A stretch of DNA of 34,755 bases from Bog-756 sp036511155 (GCA_036511155.1 DATCCR010000027.1:1-34755), one strand, 5' to 3'. Shown: positions 7,193 to 15,688, counted from the stretch's first letter. Notes: generated from the letters alone by a model not told the origin. Numbers and translations are program-made.

Positions 7193-8715
7193 GTGACGAG
7201 CCGGGTCGGGAGTCCCGGGTCCGTTACCGCTTCCCGCCGCTCGAGCGGCGCGGGGTGATCGCCGGGTGGCGGGCCGGCCAGGTGGGCGCCGTGGCCGTCA
7301 GCCTCGTGCTCGCCGTCCTGTCCGTCCGGAGCCGGCCGTCCCTCGGCGGCGTGGTTGTCGCCGTGGCGCTGGTCGGAGCCGGTGTGGTCGTGGCCTTCTG
7401 GCCCATCGCCGGGCGGACGGGCGAGCAGTGGCTCCCGGTGGTCGTGCGGTGGGGCTGGGCCGGGGCGACCGGCCGGCGGATCCAGGTGGACCCCGGACCG
7501 ACGGCCGGCGCCACCGTGGCGTTCGGCCGCCGGACCGACGCGGTGCCGACCCGGTTGGCCGGCCGTCCCCCGGCCGCACCCGCCTCTGTGTTCGACGGGC
7601 TCCATCTGCTCGGCTCCGGCGGCGGGGACTCCGCCGGGACGGGCATCGGCGTGGTGGTCGACGAACGGGCGCGCACGGTCACCGGCGTCCTGGCGCTGCG
7701 GGGCCACAGCTTCGCCCTCCTCGGCCCGATCGAGCAGGACGCCCGGGTGGCGGGGTGGGCCCGGGTGCTGGCCTCGCTGGCCCGAGAAGGATCGGCCGTC
7801 CACCGGCTGCAGTGGGTGGAGACCTGCCTGCCCGACGACGGGGGCGCGGTGCGGGGCCACCTCGCCGACCACGGGATCCTGGCCGACGACTCGCCCGCCG
7901 CCCGCTCCTACCGGGCCCTGCTCGACGAGGCGTCCCCGGTCACCCGCCGTCACCGGGTACTCCTGTCCGTCACCGTCCACCGCGGCCGGTCGGCCCGGGC
8001 CGTCCGCTCGGCCGGCGGCGGACTGGAGGGCGCGGTGGAGGTGCTGACCCGCGAGGTGGCGAACGTGGGCACGACGCTCGAGGGGGTCGACGTCAGCGTC
8101 GACGGAGTGCTCGACCGAGCCGGGCTGGCCGACGTGCTGGCCGAGGCGCTGCTGCCCGCCCCCGACGGGTCCGGGGTGGCGTCCGGGGGTCCGGTGACGG
8201 GTGGGTCGCCCTGGCCGATGGGCACCGGATCCGGATGGGACGCGGTGCGCACCGACGGGACGTGGCACGCCGTCTACTGGGTGGCCGAGTGGCCCCGGGT
8301 CGACGTGCAGCCGGACTTCCTCGGCCCCCTGCTCTTCGCCCCGCTGCGCCGGACCCTGTCGGTGGTCATGGAGCCGGTGGACCCGGCCCGGGCGGCCCGG
8401 CAGGTGGCCCAGGCCCGCACCGCCGGCCTGGCCGACGGCGAGCTGCGCCGCCGGAACGGCTTCCTCACCTCGGCCCGTCACACCCGGGAGCGCCAGAGCG
8501 TCGACGAGCGCGACGTCGAGCTGGCCGACGGGCACGCCCAGTTCCGCTACTCCGGCTACCTGGGAGTGACGGCCGACAGCCACGCCGAGCTGATGGCGTC
8601 GTGTGCCGCCCTCGAGCAGGCGGCCGGCCACGCCCGCCTCGAGGTCCGCCGCCTGTTCGGCCAGCAGGACACGGCCCTGCTGTGCCTGCTCCCGCTCGGC
8701 CGGGGCCTGTCGTGA
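7189..8715 (+). CDS. SCO6880-like T4SS protein (VirB3-like TM pair plus VirB4 N-terminal-like region)
   Basis: A 508-residue protein. A basic N-terminus (RVRYRFPPLERRGVIAGWRAGQ) is followed by two close TM helices (about 31-46 and 53-71), as in VirB3/PrgI-type proteins, and then a roughly 400-residue soluble region without a Walker motif. This is the layout of the SCO6880 family of actinobacterial conjugation loci. The soluble part probably supplies what is the N-terminal domain of VirB4 elsewhere, because the ATPase encoded next is short. The GTG start overlaps the previous stop by 4 nt, and the gene ends in a GTGA overlap with the ATPase gene. A direct role in complex assembly is inferred. 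Confidence 0.7.
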   Translation: MSDEPGRESRVRYRFPPLERRGVIAGWRAGQVGAVAVSLVLAVLSVRSRPSLGGVVVAVALVGAGVVVAFWPIAGRTGEQWLPVVVRWGWAGATGRRIQVDPGPTAGATVAFGRRTDAVPTRLAGRPPAAPASVFDGLHLLGSGGGDSAGTGIGVVVDERARTVTGVLALRGHSFALLGPIEQDARVAGWARVLASLAREGSAVHRLQWVETCLPDDGGAVRGHLADHGILADDSPAARSYRALLDEASPVTRRHRVLLSVTVHRGRSARAVRSAGGGLEGAVEVLTREVANVGTTLEGVDVSVDGVLDRAGLADVLAEALLPAPDGSGVASGGPVTGGSPWPMGTGSGWDAVRTDGTWHAVYWVAEWPRVDVQPDFLGPLLFAPLRRTLSVVMEPVDPARAARQVAQARTAGLADGELRRRNGFLTSARHTRERQSVDERDVELADGHAQFRYSGYLGVTADSHAELMASCAALEQAAGHARLEVRRLFGQQDTALLCLLPLGRGLS

Positions 8716-10061
8716 GCCTCACCTCGGCGAGGCTCCCACCCGGGCTGCCCGCCCACGTAGCCACCTCCCGTCACCTGTGCGCCGCCTACCCGCTGGTGGC
8801 CGAGGCCGGCCTGGGCCATGCGGGCGTGCTCATCGGCCGCGACGTGCTGGGCGGCTCGTTCGTCTACGACCCGTTCGCCCTCTACCGGGCCGGCGTCGTC
8901 ACCAACCCGAACATGGTGGTGATCGGCCAGATCGGCCGGGGCAAGAGCAGCTTCGTGAAGTCCTACCTGTGGCGCCAGGCGGTGTTCGGCCGCAGCGCCT
9001 GGGTGATCGACCCGAAGGGGGAGTACGGGCCGCTGTGCGAGGCGTGGGGGGTGGTCCCGGTGGCCCTGCGACCGGGTGGACCGGTCCGACTCAACCCGCT
9101 CGACACCGCCGCCACCGCCTCGTCGGGTGCCGGCCCGACCGGCGGCGGCCCACCGGACGACCCGATCGACGGCCCGGCTGTGCGGCGTACCGCGCTCACC
9201 GCCTCGTTGGCCGTGTCCTGCCTGGGCCGTGACCTCCTGCCCCGTGAGCGGGCGGCCATCGACGCCGCCCTCGACGCGGCGGACGCTGCGGCCCGCCGGT
9301 CCTCCCTGGCGTCGCCGACCCTGCCCCACGTGGTCGACGCCCTCCTCGACCCCGAACCGGAGGCGGCCGCCGCGCTGCGCACCACCCGGGCCGAGCTGGT
9401 GGAGGACGGCCGGGACGTCGCCCTCGAGCTGCGCCGCCTCGTCCATGGGGACCTGCGGGGCATGTTCGACGGGCCGACCACCCCGGGCCTGCGCCTCGAC
9501 GGTCCCCTGGTCGTCCTCGACCTCTCCGCCGTCTACCACTCGCCCGCCCTCGGGGTCCTGATGGCGTGCGCCGCGGCCTGGCTGCAGAGCGCCGTCGAGG
9601 CCCGCCACCGCAACCGGATCCTGCTGGTGGTGGACGAGGCGTGGGCCATCCTCGGCAACCTCGGCGTGGCCCGGTGGCTGCAGTCCTCATGGAAGCTGTC
9701 GCGGGCGATGGGGGTGGCGAACATCGCCGTGCTCCACCGCTTGAGCGACCTGGCTTCGGTGGGTGCGGCCGGCAGCGAGCAGGTCGGCCTGGCCGAAGGG
9801 CTCCTCGCCGACTCCGAAACCCGCGTGGTCTACGCCCAGTCCCCCGGCGAGGTGGGTCGGACGGCTGACCTCCTCGGCCTGACCGGCACCGAGGCCGATC
9901 TCGTCAGCACCCTGTCCCGGGGGACGGCCCTGTGGAAGGTGGGCCGGCGGTCGTTCCTGGTCGAGCACCGACTCGGCCGGGGCGAGCGGTGGCTGGTCGA
10001 CACCGACCGGGCCATGGCCGACACCACCGGTGACGCGATGACGGAAGGGGAGGGGTGGTAG
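8712..10061 (+). CDS. VirB4-like T4SS ATPase
   Basis: A 449-residue ATPase of the VirB4/TraC/HerA type. Walker A GQIGRGKSS lies at residues 72-80, followed by WVIDPKGEYGPL (98-108), a hallmark of VirB4-like enzymes. Walker B ILLVVDEAW lies at 303-311, followed by a SRAMGVANIAVLHRLSD segment with a sensor-like role and SETRVVYAQSP. It should power substrate transfer or pilus assembly at the inner membrane. It lacks the usual N-terminal domain of about 200-300 residues, which may reside in the preceding gene. The GTG start overlaps the preceding stop by 4 nt, and the frame remains open upstream without another credible start. Confidence 0.87.
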   Translation: MSLTSARLPPGLPAHVATSRHLCAAYPLVAEAGLGHAGVLIGRDVLGGSFVYDPFALYRAGVVTNPNMVVIGQIGRGKSSFVKSYLWRQAVFGRSAWVIDPKGEYGPLCEAWGVVPVALRPGGPVRLNPLDTAATASSGAGPTGGGPPDDPIDGPAVRRTALTASLAVSCLGRDLLPRERAAIDAALDAADAAARRSSLASPTLPHVVDALLDPEPEAAAALRTTRAELVEDGRDVALELRRLVHGDLRGMFDGPTTPGLRLDGPLVVLDLSAVYHSPALGVLMACAAAWLQSAVEARHRNRILLVVDEAWAILGNLGVARWLQSSWKLSRAMGVANIAVLHRLSDLASVGAAGSEQVGLAEGLLADSETRVVYAQSPGEVGRTADLLGLTGTEADLVSTLSRGTALWKVGRRSFLVEHRLGRGERWLVDTDRAMADTTGDAMTEGEGW

Positions 10062-11563
10062 CGGTGGCCGGTGTGGGGACGGCCACCGCTCTCGTGGTCG
10101 GCACCGTGGCCGTGGCGGTGGCCGGGCTGCTCCGTCCCGACCGCGACATGCGGCCGCGACGCCGGCTGGCGACGCGACCGATCCGATCCCGGAACGGACA
10201 CCGGACTCCGCCGACCCGGAATGCACAGTCCCGGGCCGCCCGGTGGGCCCGACCGGCCGACCTCGGGAACCTGGTGATCGGCAGGTCCGGCCCGCCGCCA
10301 CCGGGTCGACTGGTGCTCGGCCGGGTGGGTCGTCGCCTGGTGGCCGCCGAGCGGGCCCAGTCGGTGATCGTGTTCGGCCCCACCCAGTCCCACAAGACGA
10401 CCGGATTCGCCGTGCCGGCCATCCTCGGGTGGGAGGGTCCGGTGGTGGCGGCCAGCGTGAAGGGCGACCTGCTGGAGCACACCATCGCCCACCGCCGCAG
10501 CGTCGGCGAGGTCCGGTGCTTCGATCCGACCGGCTCGACCGGCCAGCCGGGCACTGCGTGGTCGCCGTTGCCGGCGTCGCGGACCTGGCCCGGGGCACGG
10601 CGGGCGGCGGCCACCCTCACGGAAGTGGGCCGGTCCCAGGTGGGAGGCATGTCCGACGGCGACTTCTGGTACGCCACGGCCTCCCGACTGCTCGCCCCGC
10701 TCCTCTTTGCCGCGGCCACCGCGGACCTCGACATGGCCGACGTCGTCCACTGGGTGGAGACCGGCGAGGAGGACCAGGTGCTCGACCTGCTCCGGCATGC
10801 CGGGGTGCCCCAGGCCGTCGACGCCGCGCGCTCGGCCTTCGGCAAGGAGGAGCGCCAGCGCAGCTCCATCGTCACCACGTTGGAGACGCTGCTCGAGCCC
10901 TTTGCCGGGTCCGCCCCCTACGGCGCCCCGCAGCTCGACCCCGGCGCACTGCTGGCCGGTGCGGGCACCCTCTACCTGTGCGCCCCGGCCCACGACCAGC
11001 GGCGGCTCACCCCCTTGTTCGTCGGCGTCCTGCGGGCCGTGCTCGACCACGCCTACGACCGGGTGGCCCGGACCGGCCGGCCGCTCGACCCGCCCCTCCT
11101 GCTGGTGCTCGACGAGGCGGCCAACATCGCCCCGATCCCCGACCTCGACTCCCTGGCCGCCACGGCGGCCGGTCACGGCATCCAGCTGGTGACGGTGTGG
11201 CACGACCTGGCCCAGATCACCGCCCGCTTCGGGCCACGGGCCACCACCGTGGTGAACAACCACCGGGCCAAGCTCTTCCTGTCGGGCATCTCCGACCCGA
11301 CCACCCTGGACTACGCCAGCCACCTCATCGGCGACGAGGAGCTGCACCTGCCGGCCACCACGTCGGGCGGACGCTCGGGCCCCAGCACCACCCGGTCGCC
11401 CGCCACCCGGCGCCTGGCCCCGCCGGACGCCCTACGGCGCGTGCCGCCCGGGTCGGGGGTCCTGGTCTACGGGGACCGCCCCCCGGCCCGTCTTACGCTG
11501 CGGACGTGGTTCGACGACCCGTGGCTCCGGTCACGGGCGAAGCCGGCGGAATCGCCGGCGTGA
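10055..11563 (+). CDS. VirD4/TraG-type coupling ATPase
   Basis: A 502-residue protein with one N-terminal TM helix (about 3-25), a basic linker, and an ATPase core. The Walker A-like motif GPTQSHKTT (108-116) has His at the position normally held by Gly before the Lys. It is followed by VVAASVKGDLL (130-140) and CFDPTG (155-160), and by Walker B LLLVLDEAAN (348-357) with HGIQLVTVWHDLAQ after it, all typical of TraG/VirD4 coupling proteins that deliver substrate to the channel. The GTG at 10055 overlaps the VirB4-like stop and has an AGGGGAGG purine run just before it; a GTG at 10064 would space that run better. The 3' end overlaps the convergent glycosyltransferase gene by 33 bp. No relaxase gene follows. 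Confidence 0.85.
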   Translation: MVAVAGVGTATALVVGTVAVAVAGLLRPDRDMRPRRRLATRPIRSRNGHRTPPTRNAQSRAARWARPADLGNLVIGRSGPPPPGRLVLGRVGRRLVAAERAQSVIVFGPTQSHKTTGFAVPAILGWEGPVVAASVKGDLLEHTIAHRRSVGEVRCFDPTGSTGQPGTAWSPLPASRTWPGARRAAATLTEVGRSQVGGMSDGDFWYATASRLLAPLLFAAATADLDMADVVHWVETGEEDQVLDLLRHAGVPQAVDAARSAFGKEERQRSSIVTTLETLLEPFAGSAPYGAPQLDPGALLAGAGTLYLCAPAHDQRRLTPLFVGVLRAVLDHAYDRVARTGRPLDPPLLLVLDEAANIAPIPDLDSLAATAAGHGIQLVTVWHDLAQITARFGPRATTVVNNHRAKLFLSGISDPTTLDYASHLIGDEELHLPATTSGGRSGPSTTRSPATRRLAPPDALRRVPPGSGVLVYGDRPPARLTLRTWFDDPWLRSRAKPAESPA

Positions 11564-12358
11564 CGATTCCTCGGGGGGTGTCTGCGTGTCGGGCCGATCG
11601 ATGACCGGCTTGCCGAAGTCGGCGAAGAAGGCGGTCCGGCCGGCCGTGTCGTAGGCCGGCTCGTCGAAGACGTGCAGGAGGGAGAGGTGGCGGTGGCGAA
11701 CGGCGGTCGAGATCCCCGTGCTCCAGCCCTGCTCGATGAGGGTCCGGTGCAGTTCGGCGTCGGACCGCATGCCGATGGGCGCGATGGCCTCGGTGCGCAG
11801 GAGCAGGAGCCGGCCCGGAGGGTTGAACGGCGAGATCAGCGGCTCGTCCGGCGGCACCACGGACAGGGTCCGCTCGGGGCTCGCCGCCTTCACCAGGCGG
11901 AGGTAGGCCTCCTCGTCCATGTCCGGGAAGAGCGCACGGGTGGCCTCGATGTCGGAGAAGTCCCGCGGGTCGCAGTAGGAGCCGAGCATGGCCCGTTTCG
12001 GGTCCTCGGCGGCCAGCGCCAGCAACGTGCCCAGCCAGCAGCCGTCGATCGGCGCCTCGATGGAGATGTCGGACTCGACGTAGGCGAAGTGGGGGCCGAC
12101 CCGGGGGAGGTAGTCCTCGAGGACGGCGGCGAGGTTGCCGGGCTCGTTGGACTCCATCAGGTGTACGGCATGGAACATCCCGCGCCGTTCGAAGCCGGCG
12201 ATGACGTCGCGGACGAGGGGATCGGCGGACCCGTTGTCGACCAGGACGAACCGGCACGGGGTCTGGGTCCGTCGGAAGAGGGAGTCGAGGCTGACCCACA
12301 GGTAGATCGGGCGTTCCCAACTGAGGATGAAGACGAACGGGCCCTCGTCGCCGGTCAT
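11531..12358 (-). CDS. Family 2-like glycosyltransferase
   Basis: A 275-residue GT-A fold enzyme. The N-terminal strand FVFILSWERPIYLWVSLDSL is followed by CRFVLVDNGSAD (nucleotide-binding Asp in VDNGS) and an acidic YVESDISIEAP that stands where the DXD metal site should be. It has no TM segment or signal peptide, so it acts in the cytoplasm, probably on a nucleotide-linked sugar. It is the last gene of a three-gene operon: its ATG overlaps the TGA of the aminotransferase gene (ATGA). The operon suggests that it transfers an acylated amino sugar. Acceptor and donor cannot be read. The gene end runs antisense into the coupling ATPase gene. Confidence 0.75.
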   Translation of the reverse strand: MTGDEGPFVFILSWERPIYLWVSLDSLFRRTQTPCRFVLVDNGSADPLVRDVIAGFERRGMFHAVHLMESNEPGNLAAVLEDYLPRVGPHFAYVESDISIEAPIDGCWLGTLLALAAEDPKRAMLGSYCDPRDFSDIEATRALFPDMDEEAYLRLVKAASPERTLSVVPPDEPLISPFNPPGRLLLLRTEAIAPIGMRSDAELHRTLIEQGWSTGISTAVRHRHLSLLHVFDEPAYDTAGRTAFFADFGKPVIDRPDTQTPPEESSRRRFRRLRP

Positions 12359-13479
12359 CGAACGGCACACACCGCGTCAGCGACGATGGCGCACGCCCGT
12401 CCCACCTCGGTGGGTGTCAGTGTGTCGCTCATCGGCAGCGACAGTATCCGACCGGCCAGGTCGTCGGTCACGCCGACCGGCAGCACGGTGGCGCCGTCGA
12501 ACACCGGGTGTCGGTGCACCGGGGGGTTGTAGTACGCCCGGGTCTCGATGGCGGCCGCGCCCAGGGCCCGCTGGGCGGCGTCGCGTCGGTCGGCCCGGTC
12601 GAACGCGGCCGACACGAACGGGAGCGCGGAGCGGTCGGCGAGGGGCTGGAAGGTGACGCCGAGGTCTTCGAGCCCGTCCCGGTACCGGGTGAAGACCGCC
12701 TGGCGGAGTCGGAGCCGGTCCTCGAGGACGGCGAGCTGGAGGGTGCCGATCTTCGACGAGAGTTCGCAGAGCTTGGCGTTGGTCCCGCGTAGCACGCTGC
12801 GCCGCTCGGCGTCGAAGCCGAAGTTGGCCAGTCGGTCGATGGTGGCCGCCACCTCGGTGGACCGCGAGCGGGCGGCACCGCCCTCGCCGATGGCCAAGGT
12901 CTTGGTGGCGTGGAAGGAGAACACCTCGCAGTCGCCCCGCAGGCCGAGCGGCTCGCCGTCGTGGTAGGTGGAGCCGAATCCGGCGGCCGAGTCGACGATG
13001 AGCCGGACGCCGTGCTCCTCGGCGAGCGCCTCCCATCCGGCGATCTCGGGGTTGGCCACGCCGAAGGTGGAGGTCAACAGGATGCCGGCCAGCGACGATG
13101 CGTTCGTGGCACACCAGCTCCGGGCCTGGTCGAGGCTGGGCTGCCAGCTGACCGGGTCGATGTCGACGAAGACCGGCTCGAACCCGGCCCTGGAGACGAC
13201 CAGCGGTCCGGCGGCGAAGGTGAACGATGCCACCAGGACCTGGGTCCGTCCCCGGTCGAAGAGGGTCTGGACGGCGAGCTCGAGTGCGGTGGTGCCGCTC
13301 GAGGTGAGGGAGACCTGGTCGTCGTCACAGCCCAGCCGGAGGGCCAGGCCGTGGCGGAACTCGCGTGCGGCGGGTCCCCCGTTGGAGAAGATCCCCGAGT
13401 CGGTGATCTCGACGAACGCGTCGGCCAGCTGCTCCGGCGACGGGAACGTGGGCCGGAGGAAGGGGATGGGCGCGGTCAA
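12355..13479 (-). CDS. DegT/DnrJ/EryC1/StrS-family sugar aminotransferase
   Basis: A 374-residue PLP enzyme of fold type I. Signature elements are SLTSSGTTALELAV (about 57-70, phosphate-binding loop), IVDSAAGFGS with Asp163 (PLP pyridine N), FSFHATKTLAIGEGG with the Schiff-base Lys193, and a C-terminal YYNPPVH segment typical of the family. Such enzymes transfer an amino group from glutamate to a keto group of a nucleotide 4-keto- or 3-keto-6-deoxysugar. The acyltransferase gene upstream and the glycosyltransferase gene downstream support an N-acylated amino sugar product. The TTG start at 13479 overlaps the previous stop (TTGA) and is the only start that leaves the conserved IPFLRP N-terminus intact. 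Confidence 0.87.
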   Translation of the reverse strand: MTAPIPFLRPTFPSPEQLADAFVEITDSGIFSNGGPAAREFRHGLALRLGCDDDQVSLTSSGTTALELAVQTLFDRGRTQVLVASFTFAAGPLVVSRAGFEPVFVDIDPVSWQPSLDQARSWCATNASSLAGILLTSTFGVANPEIAGWEALAEEHGVRLIVDSAAGFGSTYHDGEPLGLRGDCEVFSFHATKTLAIGEGGAARSRSTEVAATIDRLANFGFDAERRSVLRGTNAKLCELSSKIGTLQLAVLEDRLRLRQAVFTRYRDGLEDLGVTFQPLADRSALPFVSAAFDRADRRDAAQRALGAAAIETRAYYNPPVHRHPVFDGATVLPVGVTDDLAGRILSLPMSDTLTPTEVGRACAIVADAVCAVR

Positions 13480-14141
13480 GCGCGGGCCCGGTCCACCGGC
13501 CGGGCCGGGACGCCCATCACCGTGGTCCCGTCGGGCACGTCCCGCACGACGACGGCACCGGCGGCAACCATCACGTCCGCTCCGATCCGGAGGTGGTCGA
13601 TGACCGTCGCCCCGATGCCGATGGTGGTGCCGTCGCCGACGGTCGTCTCGCCGCCGATCTGCGCCCCGGGACCCACGGTCACGTGATCGCCGAGTCGGAC
13701 GGTGTGGCTCACGATGGCGCCGGTGTTCACCAGCACGTGGTCCCCGATGACGGCACCGGCGTTGACGGCGGCAAGCGGGGCGATGGTCACCCCGATCCCG
13801 ATCGCGGCCGTGGGCGACACCCAGGCCGCCGGTGCGACCACCGTGGTGAAGGCCGCCCCGGGCACCCGGGCGACGAAGGCCCGGCGGACCTGCGGCTCGC
13901 CGACGGCGGTCAGCATCGCCAGTCCGGCGAGTGCGTCCGGCATGGTGGCGAACGTGACGATCGGGGCGGCGAACTCGTCGGGGTCCCGCCGGTACGGCGG
14001 CTCGTGCTCCTCGACGAGCGCGGTGACCGGGATCCCGAGCTCGGCCAGGTAGCCACAGGTCTCGAGGGCCTGGCGGCCGGCGCCGAGCACCACCACCCCG
14101 GAACGGGGCGGATCGGACCAGGGAGTTCCGGGTGCGGTCAC
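13476..14141 (-). CDS. NeuD/PglD-like sugar O/N-acyltransferase
   Basis: A 221-residue protein with a small Rossmann-like N-domain (GVVVLGAGRQALETCGYLAELG, about 15-36) that binds the sugar nucleotide, followed by a left-handed beta-helix of hexapeptide repeats (from about 110: WVSPTAAIGIGVTIAP, VNAGAVIGDHVLVNTGAIVSH, VTVGPGAQIGGETTVGDG). The candidate catalytic His is in the VSHTVRLGDH segment. PglD and NeuD acetylate UDP-4-amino-sugars or sialic acid using acetyl-CoA. It is the first gene of the sugar operon. The GTG at 14141 is preferred; the longer frame to 14312 is Arg/Pro-rich and unlike protein. No nucleotide-sugar dehydratase is in the window, so that enzyme must come from elsewhere. 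Confidence 0.82.
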   Translation of the reverse strand: MTAPGTPWSDPPRSGVVVLGAGRQALETCGYLAELGIPVTALVEEHEPPYRRDPDEFAAPIVTFATMPDALAGLAMLTAVGEPQVRRAFVARVPGAAFTTVVAPAAWVSPTAAIGIGVTIAPLAAVNAGAVIGDHVLVNTGAIVSHTVRLGDHVTVGPGAQIGGETTVGDGTTIGIGATVIDHLRIGADVMVAAGAVVVRDVPDGTTVMGVPARPVDRARA

Positions 14142-14392
14142 GACGGTCGCCGTCCGGTGACCACGACCCGGGTGGATCGCCGGAGGTGCGGGTCGCACGG
14201 CGCGTCCGTCGCACGGGCACGCCGGACTGTCCTCTCGCCGTTCCGGATCTCCACAGTGCTCGCCTCGTCCTCGCTGCGCGCGTCCGGCTCCCGGGACGGG
14301 AAGCCCCACCACCGCCCGGTCGGGCGGCCGGGGAACGCAGGGGGAGCCTATCCAGGATGTGACCCGATCCGGCGGCCACAGATGGGAGCCGG

Positions 14393-14398
14393 TAGCGT
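14393..14398 (+). promoter_or_regulatory. -10 element (TAGCGT) of the copper monooxygenase gene
   Basis: TAGCGT, then 6 nt, then the ATG at 14405: a probable leaderless start. The region 14142-14404 between the divergent acyltransferase and monooxygenase genes holds no other feature I can support. Confidence 0.5.
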
Positions 14399-14404
14399 AG
14401 GGGC

Positions 14405-15562
14405 ATGACGAATCGGGGGAGACGCGTCCGTCCGGTCGTCGCGCTGTGCATCGTGCTCGCCGCCGCGCTCAGTGGCTGCTCGACGGGTTCGACCGCCGGC
14501 ACGACCACCACCGGGTCGGCCGCATTGACCTCGTCGGTGACCGACACGTTCGGGGCGTCCGCTCCGTTCAGCCCGGCAACGGCGGCGACCAACGGGTCGA
14601 CCGACGTCTACCACTGCTTCCTGGTCGATCCCCACCTGACCACCGACCGCATCCTGGTGTCGAGCGAGTTCCTGCCCGAGGCCCGCAAGGAAGTCCACCA
14701 CGCCATCTACTTCCTGATCCCGCCCCAGCAGGTGGCCGAGGCCCGGTCGCTCGACTCGAGCAGCAACGGCAAGGGCTGGAGCTGCTTCGGGGCGCCGCTC
14801 AACCTCACCGGCACGTTCGACAACACCACGTGGTTGGGTGGCTGGGCGCCGGGCCCGATCGTCGCCCACGCCACCCCGACGGGCACCGGGATCGCCATGC
14901 CGGCCGGGAGCCTGGTGGTCATGCAGATCCACTACAACCTGCTGGCCGGTACCGCCCCCGACCAGAGCCGGGTCAAGATCACCACGGTGCCGGCTGCCGG
15001 CTCCCACCTCCAGGAGCTCGACGCCACCAAGTACGTGTCCCCGCCCGACCTGCCCTGCCCGGCCGGCGTGACCGGACCGCTGTGCGACCGGCAGGCCTCG
15101 ATCAACGACCTCGTGGCCCGCACCGGCCCCCAGGCGGCGGTCCTGCTCAACGCCATCGAGTCGGCGTGCTCCGGTGACCACGACCCGGCCAATCCTCAGG
15201 CCAACGGCCGCCTGGTGACCACCACCTGCACGTGGACGGTCGACAAGGACGAGCACATCCTCGGTTCCACACCCCACATGCACCTGCTCGGCCAGTCCGA
15301 GACGATCGCCCTCCTCCACGGGGCGACCACCACGACGCTGGCCCACGTCGCCCACTACAACTTCGACGGCCAGATCTCCTACGCCGCACCCAAGGACACC
15401 TGGGCCCACCCCGGCGACAAGGTCCAGGTCTCCTGCACCTACGACCCGACCCTCCGCCAGGAGCTCCCCTCGCTCCGCAAGCTGCCCGCCCGCTACGTCA
15501 CCTGGGGCGACGGCTCGTCGGACGAGATGTGCCTCGGGACCGTGGGCTGGGTCGCCCACTGA
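14405..15562 (+). CDS. PHM-like copper type II monooxygenase, lipoprotein
   Basis: A 385-residue exported lipoprotein. The signal peptide has lipobox LSGC at 22-25, with Cys25 to be lipidated, followed by a Thr/Ser/Gly-rich linker. The rest matches the two-domain fold of peptidylglycine and dopamine beta-monooxygenases. A His-His pair at 98-99 (EVHHAIYF) and His176 (MQIHYN) can form the CuH site. HMH at 291-293 (TPHMHLLG) and Met375 (DEMCLG) can form the CuM site, so every expected copper ligand is visible. Paired cysteines would stabilise it outside the cell. The substrate is unknown; bacterial members are poorly characterised. It sits alone, with an FnIII protein downstream. Confidence 0.75.
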   Translation: MTNRGRRVRPVVALCIVLAAALSGCSTGSTAGTTTTGSAALTSSVTDTFGASAPFSPATAATNGSTDVYHCFLVDPHLTTDRILVSSEFLPEARKEVHHAIYFLIPPQQVAEARSLDSSSNGKGWSCFGAPLNLTGTFDNTTWLGGWAPGPIVAHATPTGTGIAMPAGSLVVMQIHYNLLAGTAPDQSRVKITTVPAAGSHLQELDATKYVSPPDLPCPAGVTGPLCDRQASINDLVARTGPQAAVLLNAIESACSGDHDPANPQANGRLVTTTCTWTVDKDEHILGSTPHMHLLGQSETIALLHGATTTTLAHVAHYNFDGQISYAAPKDTWAHPGDKVQVSCTYDPTLRQELPSLRKLPARYVTWGDGSSDEMCLGTVGWVAH

Positions 15563-15574
15563 CGCAGCTGTTGA

Positions 15575-15599
15575 CGGGGCGGGCGGCGTTGACGCCCCG
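15575..15599 (+). terminator. Hairpin after the copper monooxygenase gene
   Basis: Arms CGGGGCG (15575-15581) and CGCCCCG (15593-15599) with an 11-nt loop lie 12 nt after the stop. There is no U-tract. A plausible intrinsic terminator. Confidence 0.35.
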
Positions 15600-15688
15600 G
15601 AGCCGGTGACACCCGGTCCCCCAGCACGGACACTGTGTCTGCCGGACGATCCGCCCGCCGCGGGCGGCGGCCACGAGGAGGCAGGACC

